Shown here: positions 1 to 9,480 of the stretch, piece by piece
How positions within the stretch are numbered: position 1 is the stretch's first letter
Layout: each line of letters begins with the position of its first letter
NCBI RefSeq assembly: GCF_029210385.1
Contig: NZ_JARGDQ010000005.1
Span: 1 to 64,000 of the forward strand
Reading direction: 5' to 3'
Source: Desulfurivibrio dismutans
GTDB taxonomy: Bacteria > Desulfobacterota > Desulfobulbia > Desulfobulbales > Desulfurivibrionaceae
Length of the DNA: 64,000 nucleotides
Translations under genes and position numbers: made by a program
The notes under the pieces: model-generated
What the model saw: the letters and a program-made list of their open reading frames with translations, nothing else
What the model was told of the DNA's origin: nothing
Databases searched by the model: none

Positions 1-1
1 G

Positions 2-820
2 GAGAGTGAGCTTTTCGGGCACGAGCGGGGGGCCTTTACCCACGCGGTCCGGGCTCGTCCCGGCCGGTTTGAACTGGCCCATGGTGGCACGGTTTTTTTA
101 GACGAAATCGCGGAAATGAGCCCCATGCTGCAGGTTAAACTGCTGCGGGTTCTACAGGAGAAAAAATTTGAGCGGGTCGGGGGAACCCGCACCATCAGTT
201 CGGATTTCCGGGTGGTGGCGGCCACCAACCGGAACCTGGAGCACGAAGTCAAGGAGGGGCGTTTTCGGGAGGATCTCTATTACCGCCTCAATGTCATCCC
301 CGTTGATGCCCCCCCGCTGCGGGAGCGGGGATCCGATATCCCTTTGCTGGTGGAGTATTTTATCGCCCGCTTCAATGCCAACCGCCGTAAGAAGATCAAG
401 AAGATCCGACCCGAGGCTCTGGAATGCCTGCAGCGCTACCCATGGCCGGGCAACGTCCGGGAACTGGAAAACACCGTGGAGCGAATGGTAATTCTCGCTG
501 CCGGCCGGGAACTGGGACGGGAGGATGTGCCTGAGCGCCTGCTGGCCGGCATGGCGCCGGATCCGGCACTGGCGGCCCGGGAAAATTCTGCCAGTGCGGT
601 GTTGGTCGAACAGTCACCGGCCGGTTCGGGCCCGATTCCCCCGGCCGGCTTTGTGCTGAGCGAGGTGGTGGCCGATTTTGAAAAAAAACTGATTGTCCAA
701 GCCATGGAACAGACCGGTTGGGTCAAGAACCGGGCGGCCAAACTGCTCAATGTCAATCGTACCACCCTGCTGGAGAAGATGAAACGATATCGCCTCAACG
801 GCCCTGAAGATGCTTTATAA
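2..820 (+). CDS. Sigma-54-dependent activator, 5'-truncated by the window edge
   Basis: The visible part is the C-terminal two thirds of an NtrC-family AAA+ activator that remodels sigma-54 RNA polymerase. It enters the window in frame at base 2 with [12 protein letters not shown], shows the Walker B stretch [12 protein letters not shown], the R-finger region and [13 protein letters not shown]. It ends with a Fis-type helix-turn-helix ([20 protein letters not shown]). The sigma-54 contact loop, normally GAFTGA, reads GAFTHA at 29-46. The receiver or sensor domain and Walker A are outside the window, so the input signal is unknown. It overlaps the next gene by 11 bp, which suggests translational coupling. 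Its place beside flagellar regulators suggests a flagellar or related role (inference). Confidence 0.93.
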   Translation, partial: ESELFGHERGAFTHAVRARPGRFELAHGGTVFLDEIAEMSPMLQVKLLRVLQEKKFERVGGTRTISSDFRVVAATNRNLEHEVKEGRFREDLYYRLNVIPVDAPPLRERGSDIPLLVEYFIARFNANRRKKIKKIRPEALECLQRYPWPGNVRELENTVERMVILAAGRELGREDVPERLLAGMAPDPALAARENSASAVLVEQSPAGSGPIPPAGFVLSEVVADFEKKLIVQAMEQTGWVKNRAAKLLNVNRTTLLEKMKRYRLNGPEDAL

Positions 821-2873
821 GTCACCTCGAGGTTGGCTGGCCGGTCGGCAAAGCCGGCTTCTGCTGGCGCCGGTTATGCTGCTGGCGCTTTGTTGCCTGG
901 GATTGATGGCTCCGGGGGCGGCGGCCCGGGCGGCCACGGTGCAGGAGCTGTGGGAGAGTGCTGTTGGCGCCGTTGAGCAGGAGGACTGGCGGCGGGCGGC
1001 CATTGACTTTGAGCGCTTGCACCGTGAGCACCCGGCTTCTCCGTTTGCCGAAGAAGCTCTCTGGCGAGCCGCCACGTCGCGTAAAAAACTGGCCGCCATC
1101 GAGCCCGATCCAGACTGGGAACGGATCAGGGATCTTTTTCGCCGTTTTACCGTGGAGTACCCCGATTCTCCGCAAGCGGAAGAGGCCTACCTGGAGATGG
1201 GAATCGCCCATTTTTACATGCGCTTCCTGCGGGAGGCGCTCACCTACTTTCGGCTCTTTGTCGAACGTTATCCTGCCTCGGAACTGGTGCCCCGGGCCCG
1301 GCACTGGCAGGCCCGCACCCTCATAGAAGTGGCCCGAGTGGATGAGGCCATCGAAATTCTCAAGGAACTGGCCGATGATCCGGATCTGGAATTCCGGCTG
1401 GAAGTCATGACCGGCCTGGCTCAGGCCTACGGTCTTCGAGGAGACTATTGGGACGCCTTGGCTACTTTCCAGGAACTGCAGCGAGTGGCGCCCGCCGATT
1501 ATCATTTGCAGAACCAGGATTTCCTGCTGCTGCTGGGTCAGGCCTATTTGCGGGTGGGCCGGGAGGAAGAGGGACGAGAACAGATTTTTGCCTTCATCAA
1601 CCTGGCGCCCGATTCACCGCAGCGGCCAGAGGCCCTTTTTGAACTGGGAGAAAGCCGGCGGCGCCAAGGTGAACACGAAACGGCACGGCGGTTGTATAAC
1701 CGGGTGCTGGATGAAGGAAGGCCGGGGGAGCGGGCCGTGCTGCTGGCTCGCTTCCGGTTGGCCGAATACCAGGATCAGGCCCGGCGGCGGCCGGATGATA
1801 CCGCCGTCCGGCGGGATGTGCCAGGGCCGGCCACCGATAATATTTTTCACCAGGTTATCGACCGGTTTGGTCACGAACCCATTGCCGGGGACGCCCGTTA
1901 CGCACTTTATCAACGTTATATGGAAAGAGACGAGATCTCCTCGGCCAGGGAAATGGCCCGCAGCTACGTGCGCCATGCCGAACCCGGTCCTGACCCCCTG
2001 ACCGGCGTCAATCGGAGCGGTGATTTGCTGGTTTTTCTGGTGGAGGCCCTGCTGGCCGAACAGGACTATCAGCGCATCTACCAGCTTTATCTCAACGAAT
2101 TTCCCCATGTCGCCGCCTATGAACCCGGGCGTCTGCGTTACCTGATCGGCCAGGCCTTTGAGGAACTGGCCCTTTATCAGCAGGCTGCGGTGGTTTATTA
2201 CCGGGCCCTGGGCGGCGAGATGAACCGGGAGGAACTGGGCGACCTTTACCATCGCCGGGCGGTGGTCTACCTCGCCATGGCGGATTATGACGCCGCCGAT
2301 CGCCTGCTGGCTCATCTGCGCCGGATTTATGACGGAAAGCCGGAAATGCCGGAGGTGTATTACCTCAGTGGCCGGTTGCGGGCCGCCGAATCCCGTTACG
2401 ATGAAGCCCTGGATTTTTATCGCCAGGCCTTTACCATGGAGCCCCCCGCCCGGGGGCGGGAGGCTCATGTCCGGGCTTACCTGACCACCCTGGAGTCCCT
2501 GGCCATGTTTGGCGAGATGAGTCTGGTGCTGGAGCGTTTCCGAGCCGAGCGGTGGCTGGAGCCAGAGGCCCTGCAGCGGTGGTTCCGCCGCACCGGTGAC
2601 GGTCTGCGCCGCCAAGAGTTTTTTGAGCTGGCCGAGGCCGCCTATCAGAACGCCCTGGAGGATGAAATGCCCACCAGTGGCACCGATTACCAGGCTGCCA
2701 GTCTTTATCTCGGCCGTCTGCTGGCCGAACGCACTGAGGCTGAAGCAGCCCGGGAGCGTTTGCAGGCGGCTGCGGCCGGTCCCGACGGCATGTATGCTGG
2801 CATGGCGCAAAATTATCTCAACCAACTGGAGATTAACTTGGCCACGGCCCGGATGCAGAGCCTTTTTGAATGA
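810..2873 (+). CDS. Exported tetratricopeptide-repeat protein
   Basis: A 687-residue protein with an N-terminal signal segment (basic start, then [20 protein letters not shown], likely cleaved near AAARA, about residue 40), so it probably acts in the periplasm. The rest is a string of TPR or TPR-like helical repeats, for example the segments around [23 protein letters not shown]-type pairs, and [21 protein letters not shown] near residue 520. Such repeats mediate protein-protein contacts; no catalytic motif is visible. It overlaps the upstream activator by 11 bp and the downstream kinase by 4 bp (ATGA), so it belongs to the same transcription unit as two regulators of flagellar type. A role in sensing or envelope assembly is possible but unproven. 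Confidence 0.85.
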   Translation: MLYKSPRGWLAGRQSRLLLAPVMLLALCCLGLMAPGAAARAATVQELWESAVGAVEQEDWRRAAIDFERLHREHPASPFAEEALWRAATSRKKLAAIEPDPDWERIRDLFRRFTVEYPDSPQAEEAYLEMGIAHFYMRFLREALTYFRLFVERYPASELVPRARHWQARTLIEVARVDEAIEILKELADDPDLEFRLEVMTGLAQAYGLRGDYWDALATFQELQRVAPADYHLQNQDFLLLLGQAYLRVGREEEGREQIFAFINLAPDSPQRPEALFELGESRRRQGEHETARRLYNRVLDEGRPGERAVLLARFRLAEYQDQARRRPDDTAVRRDVPGPATDNIFHQVIDRFGHEPIAGDARYALYQRYMERDEISSAREMARSYVRHAEPGPDPLTGVNRSGDLLVFLVEALLAEQDYQRIYQLYLNEFPHVAAYEPGRLRYLIGQAFEELALYQQAAVVYYRALGGEMNREELGDLYHRRAVVYLAMADYDAADRLLAHLRRIYDGKPEMPEVYYLSGRLRAAESRYDEALDFYRQAFTMEPPARGREAHVRAYLTTLESLAMFGEMSLVLERFRAERWLEPEALQRWFRRTGDGLRRQEFFELAEAAYQNALEDEMPTSGTDYQAASLYLGRLLAERTEAEAARERLQAAAAGPDGMYAGMAQNYLNQLEINLATARMQSLFE

Positions 2874-3967
2874 GTCAGTTACAGTTTGATAAGGCCGACC
2901 AGTTACGGGAATTTTTCTTTGCCATGCTGGAGAGTATTCCCGGCGGCCTGCTGCTGGCCGACCGTCAGGGACGGCTTTTGGCCGCCAACCGGCAGGCCGC
3001 CGTCATGTTGGGGGTTGCCGGGGTTTCCATTGCCGGACGCTCCTGCTGGGAGTTGTTGGGACGTGCCCTGGCGCTGGAAGAGTCGGCTCTGGAGCCTTTG
3101 CGGCGGGCCGGCGGCCGGTTGCTGGCGGAACAGGAAGATGACCGGGGAAGCAGCGGGCCCCGTTACCTGCTGATTGCCCGCAATGAATTGCAGAGCCCCT
3201 TTTTTGACGTGGGTGGTTTTTTTCTCTCCCTGGAAGATGTAACCTATCCGGCCATGGTGGAGGATCACCTGCATCGTCGCAAACGGTTTGCCGCCATTAA
3301 AGATCTGGCCGTTTCTTTGAGTCAGGAACTGCGCAACCCCTTGGGCGGCCTGGAGCTGTATGCCTCCATGCTGGAGCGTGATCTGGGAGATGATCCCGAT
3401 TACCGGCGGATCACCGGGCAGATGCTGGCCGCTATCAGGACCATGAACCACCTGCTGGACAACGTCTTGACCTTTGCGGCCCAACCCCGTCCGGAAAAGA
3501 AGATCATGGCTGTCAAGCCATGGCTGGAAAAAGTTCTGGCTGCTCTGGTTCCCTTGGGTGAGACAAGCGGGGTCCGCTTTACCGCCAATTATGGCCACCG
3601 GCGGGAGGAGATCAGTGGTGATCCGGCCATGCTGGAGCAGATGATGCTCAACCTGGGGCTCAACGCCCTTGAAAGCATGCCCCGGGGTGGTGAGGTTGAA
3701 TTGGTTACCCGCAGTCTGCCCGGCAGCCGGCATAGTCCGCCGTTGCTGGAGATTCGATGGATTGATCGGGGGCGGGGGATTGCCGCCGAGGAGCGGGATA
3801 AGATCTTTGATCCCTTTTTTTCCACCAAGGATGGCGGCAAAGGTTTGGGGCTGGCCATTGTCCACCATATAGTCGAGAGCCATGAGGGCTTTATCAGGGT
3901 GGACAGCGTTCCTGGCCGCGGTTCGGTGTTTAAGGTGTTCCTGCCCGAAAATGTAACTTGGGAATAA
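2870..3967 (+). CDS. Flagellar-type sensor histidine kinase with a Gln at the phosphoacceptor position
   Basis: 365 residues without a transmembrane segment: a PAS-like domain (about 10-120), a dimerisation/H-box region (about 140-210) and a HATPase_c domain (about 235-360). The architecture and the partner gene match the FlrB/FleS family of cytosolic kinases controlling flagellar genes. The ATP site looks intact: N-box MMLNLGLNALESMP, G1 WIDRGRGI, and FSTKDGGKGLGLAIV. The H-box, usually H-E-x-R-N-P-L, reads SQELRNPLGG: codon 152 (3323-3325) is CAG for Gln. His would need CAC or CAT, a one-base change. The protein may therefore be unable to autophosphorylate. Start codon overlaps the TPR gene stop (ATGA), and the response regulator gene follows after 3 bp. 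Confidence 0.9.
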   Translation: MSQLQFDKADQLREFFFAMLESIPGGLLLADRQGRLLAANRQAAVMLGVAGVSIAGRSCWELLGRALALEESALEPLRRAGGRLLAEQEDDRGSSGPRYLLIARNELQSPFFDVGGFFLSLEDVTYPAMVEDHLHRRKRFAAIKDLAVSLSQELRNPLGGLELYASMLERDLGDDPDYRRITGQMLAAIRTMNHLLDNVLTFAAQPRPEKKIMAVKPWLEKVLAALVPLGETSGVRFTANYGHRREEISGDPAMLEQMMLNLGLNALESMPRGGEVELVTRSLPGSRHSPPLLEIRWIDRGRGIAAEERDKIFDPFFSTKDGGKGLGLAIVHHIVESHEGFIRVDSVPGRGSVFKVFLPENVTWE

Positions 3968-3970
3968 AAA

Positions 3971-5500
3971 ATGGGCGCAAAGAGCCGAAAGATCCTGGTT
4001 GTTGATGACGAACAGAATATGCGGGTCGCCCTCTATGAGGCTTTGAGCCGTGGCGGCTACGAGGTCAAGGTGGCGGAAAACGGTCGCATGGCCCTGGAGA
4101 TGGTGGCAAGCGAAGCCCCCGATCTGGTAGTGACCGATATCCGGATGCCGGAGATGGACGGCATTGAGATGCTGCAGAAGGTGCAGGCCGTCCGCCCCGG
4201 TTTGCCGGTGGTGATCATCACTGGTTACGCCACGGTGGAAACGGCGGTGGAAGCCATGAAGCAGGGAGCGGTGGACTACATTCTCAAGCCGTTTCCCGTT
4301 GAGGTGATTGAGGAGACGATTAAAAAGGTCTTCCGGGAAGGGCCGCCTTCGGCTTCGGCCACCGTCGCCGCCGGGGTCGGGCCGGCGCCGGCGGTAGACG
4401 GCCCGACCCAAGAGGGAGCCCGGACGGTGATTGGTCGTGACCGCCATTTTCTGCGGCTGCTGGAGCGCGCCCGGGCGGTGGCTTCCAGTAAGGCCACGGT
4501 GCTGGTGCTGGGGGAGTCGGGTACCGGCAAGGAGGTCTTTGCCCGGTTTATCCACCATGTTTCCGATCGCAAGGCCGGCCCCTTTGTCGCTCTTAACTGT
4601 GCCGCCTTGCCGGAAGGCTTGCTGGAAAGCGAGCTGTTCGGCCATGAAAAAGGTGCATTCACCGGGGCGGTGATGGCCAAAAAAGGTAAATTTGAGCTGG
4701 CCCACGGCGGTACCCTGCTGCTGGATGAAATCGGCGAGGTGCCCTTGCATCTGCAGGCCAAGCTGCTGCGGGTTCTGCAGGAAGAGGAAGTGGATCGGCT
4801 GGGCGGCAAGGAGCCGGTTAAGCTGGATGTGCATGTGGTGGCCACCACCAACCGGGATCTGGCCGAAGCGGTGAAAGGGGGGACTTTTCGCCAGGATCTG
4901 TATTACCGCCTCAACGTCATTCCCATTCGCTTGCCGGATTTGCGGGAACGCCCCGATGATATTTTTCTGCTGGCGGATTTTTTTATTGAAAAACACAGCC
5001 AGCGCTACGGTAAACCGTTGAAAAAGCTCTCCGCCGCCGCCCGGCAGCGTTTTCTGGAGTACGATTGGCCGGGCAATGTCCGGGAAATGGAAAACCTGCT
5101 GGAGCGGGGGGTGCTGCTCAGCACCGGTGCAGAGTTGGAACTTTGGGACTTCTGGGATGACGAATTACCGCCGGAGCCGGCAACCGCCCCGGCGGCGAAA
5201 CCGTTGGCTCCGGAGTCCGCTACCGATTTCGCTCCGGTTCCGGAACCTCCACCGGAGCCTGATCCCGCCTCTGACTCTGCCCATGATCGCGGTCGGGAGG
5301 CTGCCAACTCCTCCGCTCCGGAGCCTGACCTTGATCCCATCCTGGCCGGACGCAGCCTGCGGGACGTGGAACGGCAGATGATCCTGCAGGCTTTGCGGCA
5401 GACCGCTGACAACCGTACCCATGCCGCCAAAATGCTGGGTATCAGCGTGCGCACCCTGCGCAACAAGTTGAACGAATATCGTAACCAGGGAATGCTTTAG
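3971..5500 (+). CDS. NtrC-family response regulator, FlrC/FleR-like
   Basis: 509 residues in the order receiver, AAA+, Fis-type HTH. The receiver has the acidic pair in VVDDEQNMR, the phosphoacceptor Asp in LVVTDIRMPEMDG and Lys in YILKPFP. The AAA+ domain has Walker A GESGTGKE, a canonical GAFTGA sigma-54 loop and Walker B GGTLLLDEIGEV. The HTH is NRTHAAKMLGISVRTLRNK. The linker between AAA+ and HTH (about 400-470) is unusually long and rich in Pro, Glu, Ala and Ser. It follows the kinase gene by 3 bp and precedes a perfect sigma-54 promoter in front of flgB, which is the obvious target by analogy with FlrC. The name is by family and context, not by unique sequence signature. Confidence 0.92.
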   Translation: MGAKSRKILVVDDEQNMRVALYEALSRGGYEVKVAENGRMALEMVASEAPDLVVTDIRMPEMDGIEMLQKVQAVRPGLPVVIITGYATVETAVEAMKQGAVDYILKPFPVEVIEETIKKVFREGPPSASATVAAGVGPAPAVDGPTQEGARTVIGRDRHFLRLLERARAVASSKATVLVLGESGTGKEVFARFIHHVSDRKAGPFVALNCAALPEGLLESELFGHEKGAFTGAVMAKKGKFELAHGGTLLLDEIGEVPLHLQAKLLRVLQEEEVDRLGGKEPVKLDVHVVATTNRDLAEAVKGGTFRQDLYYRLNVIPIRLPDLRERPDDIFLLADFFIEKHSQRYGKPLKKLSAAARQRFLEYDWPGNVREMENLLERGVLLSTGAELELWDFWDDELPPEPATAPAAKPLAPESATDFAPVPEPPPEPDPASDSAHDRGREAANSSAPEPDLDPILAGRSLRDVERQMILQALRQTADNRTHAAKMLGISVRTLRNKLNEYRNQGML

Positions 5501-5541
5501 GGGGTGCCCTCGTCCCAGCACGGGGTGACTTGGCGTTACTT

Positions 5542-5557
5542 TGGCACGTTGTTTGCA
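5542..5557 (+). promoter_or_regulatory. Sigma-54 promoter upstream of flgB
   Basis: TGGCACG-TTGT-TTGCA matches the sigma-54 consensus TGGCACG-N4-TTGC[A/T] at every defined base, with correct GG/GC spacing. It lies 52 bp before the flgB start and just after the gene of an NtrC-type activator that keeps the GAFTGA loop. It should drive the flgB-to-motE operon. Confidence 0.88.
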
Positions 5558-5608
5558 AGTAGTTATGGGCAACAGTTGATCCCCGCAGCAAGCAGCAAGG
5601 AGGACGTC

Positions 5609-5995
5609 ATGCCCATCAACAAACTGTTCGGCGGTACCATTGAAGTAATGCACCATTCCCTGAACCTGCGCAACGAGCGTCAGGGGATGATTCAGTCCAA
5701 CATCGCCAACCTCGAAACCCCGGGTTACAAGGTCCAGGATTTCCCCTTTGAACGGGTGATGGAGCGGGTGGTCAGCGGCCAGGGTCAGATGGCCCGGACC
5801 AACCCTCGCCATCTCGCCGTCGATCCGGTGGAAGCAGCCCGGGCCGGGCAATTCCGGGAAGAAGAGCGGCCGGTGGACCTGGATGAAGAGATGCTGAAAC
5901 TGTCGGAAAATCAGATGATGTATCAGGTGGCGACGCAACTGATCGCCAAAAAATTTGAAGGATTGCGTCATATAATTGACGAAGGAGCGAAATAG
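5609..5995 (+). CDS. flgB: Flagellar basal-body rod protein FlgB
   Basis: 128 residues, the normal FlgB size. It forms part of the proximal rod in the periplasm. The N terminus carries the rod/hook-family motif (RQGMIQSNIANLETPGYKV), and the C-terminal helix is LSENQMMYQVATQLIAKKF. The start at 5609 is chosen because AGGAGG lies 6-10 bases upstream. An in-frame upstream start at 5504 would lie before the sigma-54 promoter and add non-homologous residues. flgC follows after 2 bp. Confidence 0.96.
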   Translation: MPINKLFGGTIEVMHHSLNLRNERQGMIQSNIANLETPGYKVQDFPFERVMERVVSGQGQMARTNPRHLAVDPVEAARAGQFREEERPVDLDEEMLKLSENQMMYQVATQLIAKKFEGLRHIIDEGAK

Positions 5996-5997
5996 CC

Positions 5998-6432
5998 ATG
6001 GATATTTTGACAGCGATGAAAATCAGCGGCTCGGCCCTGAAGGCCGAGCGGAGCCGGCTTAATATCGCCTCGATGAACCTGGCCAACGCCAATACCACCC
6101 GGACCATGGAGGGCGGTCCATACCGGGCCAAATCGGTGGTTTTCGAGGCCAAACCCCTGGACCGTGATTTCGGGGTAGCCCTGCAGGGGGCGGCTTCCCG
6201 TCTACGCAAGGTGGAGGTGGCGGAAGTGGTGGAGGATCAGGCTCCTTTCCGGGAGGTTTACGATCCCACCCATCCCGACGCCGATGAGTCCGGAATTGTC
6301 CTTTACCCCAACGTCAACGTGGCCGAGCAGATGGTGGACATGATGAATGCCCGCCGCTCCTATGAGGCCAACGTGGCCGCCCTGGATGCCGTCAAAGAAA
6401 TGGCAGCCAGAGCCATGGACATAAGCAGATAG
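5998..6432 (+). CDS. flgC: Flagellar basal-body rod protein FlgC
   Basis: 144 residues, typical FlgC length. The N-terminal rod motif is present (LNIASMNLANANTTRTMEGG). The conserved C-terminal motif is GIVLYPNVNVAEQMVDMMNA followed by RRSYEANVAALDAVKEMA, diagnostic of FlgC. With FlgB and FliE it builds the proximal rod, exported by the flagellar type III machine. It starts 2 bp after flgB, with GGAG 8-11 bases upstream inside the flgB end. Confidence 0.97.
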   Translation: MDILTAMKISGSALKAERSRLNIASMNLANANTTRTMEGGPYRAKSVVFEAKPLDRDFGVALQGAASRLRKVEVAEVVEDQAPFREVYDPTHPDADESGIVLYPNVNVAEQMVDMMNARRSYEANVAALDAVKEMAARAMDISR

Positions 6433-6466
6433 CGCTACCGTTAAATAGACAGCGAGGAAATTGACG

Positions 6467-6775
6467 ATGATTAAAGGAATGAATCTGCAGCCGATGATGC
6501 CGGTGGGGGTGGGAGAGCTTGGGACCAAGCCACAGCCGGCCGCCCGAGATGCGGTGTCCGGTTTTGGCGAGATCCTTAATAAGGCGGTTGATGTGGTCAG
6601 TGAACGGCAGGCCGAAGCCAACAGCCTTTCCGAGGGGTTGGTCAGCGGGCAGCATTCCAACATCCATGAGACCATGATCGCAGTGGAAAAGTCCAGTATC
6701 TCCATGCGCCTGATGACCAAGGTGCACCAGAAGGGGTTGGATGCCTACCAGGAAATGATGCGGATGCAGCTTTAG
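6467..6775 (+). CDS. fliE: Flagellar hook-basal body complex protein FliE
   Basis: 102 residues; FliE joins the MS ring to the rod. The family-typical C-terminal half is present (SNIHETMIAVEKSSISMRLM, then VRNK-like MTKVHQKGLDAYQEMMRMQ). ATG at 6467 is preferred over an in-frame TTG at 6461, because the GAGG at 6454-6457 is too close to the TTG. It sits in the standard flgB-flgC-fliE-fliF order. Confidence 0.95.
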   Translation: MIKGMNLQPMMPVGVGELGTKPQPAARDAVSGFGEILNKAVDVVSERQAEANSLSEGLVSGQHSNIHETMIAVEKSSISMRLMTKVHQKGLDAYQEMMRMQL

Positions 6776-6846
6776 TTTGGACCGGTGACGGGTAAAGCAT
6801 TGGTTGGACGGTTGGCTGTTGTGTTATCTGAGAGAGGATTGAAAGG

Positions 6847-8442
6847 ATGGCTGGGCCCAGGGAAATATTTGAGCAGATTGTCTCCATTTTCAATGGTTTG
6901 AGCGGTATGCAAAAAATCACCGCGGCGGTGGTGGTGGCGGTGGTTTTCGGCGGGCTGGTGGCCCTGACCACGGTGGGGACCAAGATGGATGAGCGGGTGC
7001 TTTTCTCCGGCCTTACCCAGGAAGACGCTGCCGAAGTTGTGCAGCGTTTGCGGGAGATTAATGTACCTTACCGCTTGTCGGACACCGGTGAGGCCATCTT
7101 GGTGCCCGCCGGCCAGGTTTATGAAGTACGCCTGGGGTTGGCTGGCGAAGGTTTGCCCCGGGGCGGCGGAGTGGGCTTTGAGGTCTTCGATGAAGTGGGC
7201 CTGGGTACCACCGATTTTGTCAACCGGCTGAACTTTCAGCGCGCTCTGCAGGGGGAGCTGTCCCGGACCATTCGCCAGTTCCAGCAGGTCCAGGAGGCCC
7301 GGGTGCATATTGCCACCCCCAAGGAGTCGGTCTTTATCGAGGACGAGAAACCGGTCACCGCTTCGGTCAGTGTTCGCATGCGGGGAAGGGAGCAGTTGAG
7401 CCAGCACCAGGTTCAGAGTATCGTCAACCTGGTGGCGTCGGCGGTGCCGGGTCTCAGTGATGAAAACATTACCCTGGTGGACACCGCTGGTCGTTTGCTG
7501 TATCGCAAACGCGGTGATCTTGATTCGGTGCTTTCCGGCACCCAGCTGGAATTTCAGCACAGTGTGGAGACCGCCGCCCGTCGCAAGGTTGAATCCATGC
7601 TGGAAGAGGTGGTGGGAGTCAACCGGGTACGGGCCAGTGTCACCGCCGATATCGACTTCAGTCGGGTCAACCTCACCGAAGAAATTTTTGACCCGGAAGA
7701 ACAGGTAATCCGCAGTGAGCAGATTCTCTCCGAAACCGATGAGCGTGGTGAGCGGGCCCGGGGGATTCCCGGGGTCAAGGGGGAACTGGCCACCTTTGCC
7801 GGAGAAGACGGAGCCGTTACCGGCAGCGCTTATGAACGCAGCAATGTCACCCGAAACTATGAAATCAGCCGGCAGACCCGGCAGGTTCAGGAAACCGGTG
7901 GTGGCGTCCGGCGCCTGTCGGTGGCGGTCATGGTGGATGGCACCTATGAGAGGGTGGTTGACGAAGATGGGCGAACGACTTTAGAATATCGTCCACGTTC
8001 CTCTGAAGAGATGGCGTATTTTGAACGGCTGGTGCGTAATGCCGTGGGTTATGATGAAGAACGGGGCGATCAGGTGGAAGTGGTTTCCATGGCTTTTGCC
8101 CTGTCCGCGCTGGAAGATCCGGAGGTGGACCCCATGGAGCAGTGGCGGGAATTGGCCGAGTGGCTGGCCATGCCCGTGGTTTACCTGTTGATTGCCCTGG
8201 CGGTGATTCTCTTTGTGGTTCGGCCCTTCCTGCGGTTGCTGGCCGCCAAGGACCTGGAGGCTAAACGGGCCGCCCAGATGACGGCGTCGAGGGCCGGGGG
8301 CGGGGCCGGGGAACAGGAAGAAGAGGATCTGACCCTTGGTCCTAAGGGGTTGACTGATCAGGAGCGGATCTATCGACTGGCCCAGAGTGACCCCGATCGG
8401 GCTGCCGATCTGGTGAGGCGCTGGTTGCGGGAGGAGGTTTAA
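6847..8442 (+). CDS. fliF: Flagellar MS-ring protein FliF
   Basis: 531 residues, the usual FliF length. It forms the inner-membrane MS ring. There is a transmembrane segment near residues 25-45 (KITAAVVVAVVFGGLVALTT), the YscJ/FliF ring-building domains (about 50-240, including ARVHIATPKESVF), and a second transmembrane segment around 440-460 (VVYLLIALAVILFVVRPFL). The cytosolic C terminus (about 500-531, ending DLVRRWLREEV) is the FliG-binding tail. A 71-bp gap separates it from fliE; AGAGAGGATTGAAAGG precedes the start. Confidence 0.97.
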   Translation: MAGPREIFEQIVSIFNGLSGMQKITAAVVVAVVFGGLVALTTVGTKMDERVLFSGLTQEDAAEVVQRLREINVPYRLSDTGEAILVPAGQVYEVRLGLAGEGLPRGGGVGFEVFDEVGLGTTDFVNRLNFQRALQGELSRTIRQFQQVQEARVHIATPKESVFIEDEKPVTASVSVRMRGREQLSQHQVQSIVNLVASAVPGLSDENITLVDTAGRLLYRKRGDLDSVLSGTQLEFQHSVETAARRKVESMLEEVVGVNRVRASVTADIDFSRVNLTEEIFDPEEQVIRSEQILSETDERGERARGIPGVKGELATFAGEDGAVTGSAYERSNVTRNYEISRQTRQVQETGGGVRRLSVAVMVDGTYERVVDEDGRTTLEYRPRSSEEMAYFERLVRNAVGYDEERGDQVEVVSMAFALSALEDPEVDPMEQWRELAEWLAMPVVYLLIALAVILFVVRPFLRLLAAKDLEAKRAAQMTASRAGGGAGEQEEEDLTLGPKGLTDQERIYRLAQSDPDRAADLVRRWLREEV

Positions 8443-8445
8443 GGA

Positions 8446-9480
8446 ATGGCAGTTACCAGTAAGGGCAGAAAGGACGTCGGTGGCAGCAATCTGACCGGGC
8501 CTGAGAAGGCGGCGATTTTCCTGCTTACCGTGGGCGAGGAGTTTACCTCCCAGGTGTTCAAGCGCCTGGCGCCGGAGGAGATCAAACTGGTGGGCCGGCA
8601 GATGGCCAAAGTCGACAAGATCGACAAGGAGGAGCTGGAGGCATTGCTGCAGGAGTTCAAAAGTGATGTGGGCGGTGCCGACCTTTTTCTCTCCGGCAAC
8701 GATCTGCTGGAGCATGCTTTGAGAAATGCCTTGTCCGGGGACAAGGCCAACGAGATCCTGGAAGATATCCGTTCCGACTGGAAACTGACCCTGTTTCAAA
8801 AGGCCCGTAAACTGGAGCCGAAAATCCTGGTCAACTTCCTGCGTAATGAGCATCCCCAGACCGTGGCCCTTGTGCTGTCGGTCCTGGAGCCCAATCAGGC
8901 GGCCCAGGTAGTGGCTGAGCTGCCCGAAGCCACCCAGGTGGAGGTGGTGATGCGAATGGCCGAACTGGACAAAGTCGGCCCGGAGATCCTGGTGGATGTC
9001 GACCGGGTGCTGCAGGATGAACTGCTGGCGGTGGAAGGCATGGAAGGGCAGCGCCTGGGCGGGGTGGATTCGGTGGCGGAACTGCTCAACAACGCCGAGC
9101 GGGCCATGGAGGCGGCTATTCTGGAAGGGGTCGAGGAGCAGAACGAAGCCATGGCCGAAGAAATCCGGCGCCTGATGTTCGTCTTTGAAGATCTGCTCAG
9201 CGTTGACGATCGCGGTATCCAGGCCATCCTTAAAGAAGTAAGCACCGATGATCTTAAGGTGGCCCTGAAAATCTCTTCCGATGAGCTTAAAGAGAAAATA
9301 TTCGGCAGCATGTCTTCCCGGGCGGTGGAGTTGCTCAAAGACGACATGGAAATTATGGGTCCGACCAGAATCAAGGACGTGGAAGCGGCCCAGCAGGCCG
9401 TTATCAAGGTTGCCAAACGGTTGGAACAGGAAGGCAAGGTGCAGTTGATGGTTGGTGCCGGGGAGGACGAGTTTGTCTAA
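8446..9480 (+). CDS. fliG: Flagellar motor switch protein FliG
   Basis: 344 residues, normal for FliG. The N-terminal domain binds FliF, the middle domain has the EHPQ motif (RNEHPQTVALVLS, about residue 125) for FliM contact, and the C-terminal domain carries charged residues for torque generation with the stator (LSSRAVELLKDDMEIMGP). It acts at the cytosolic face of the basal body. fliF ends 3 bp upstream and fliH overlaps the 3' end. Confidence 0.97.
   Translation: MAVTSKGRKDVGGSNLTGPEKAAIFLLTVGEEFTSQVFKRLAPEEIKLVGRQMAKVDKIDKEELEALLQEFKSDVGGADLFLSGNDLLEHALRNALSGDKANEILEDIRSDWKLTLFQKARKLEPKILVNFLRNEHPQTVALVLSVLEPNQAAQVVAELPEATQVEVVMRMAELDKVGPEILVDVDRVLQDELLAVEGMEGQRLGGVDSVAELLNNAERAMEAAILEGVEEQNEAMAEEIRRLMFVFEDLLSVDDRGIQAILKEVSTDDLKVALKISSDELKEKIFGSMSSRAVELLKDDMEIMGPTRIKDVEAAQQAVIKVAKRLEQEGKVQLMVGAGEDEFV

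Noticed and set aside
2903-4996. 697-residue open frame on the minus strand across the kinase and regulator genes
   Set aside because: It is antisense to two well-supported genes with clear domains; its translation is Gln/His/Pro-rich low complexity typical of shadows in GC-rich DNA.
5504-5608. N-terminal extension of flgB to an upstream start
   Set aside because: It would include the sigma-54 promoter and lacks FlgB similarity; ATG 5609 has AGGAGG.
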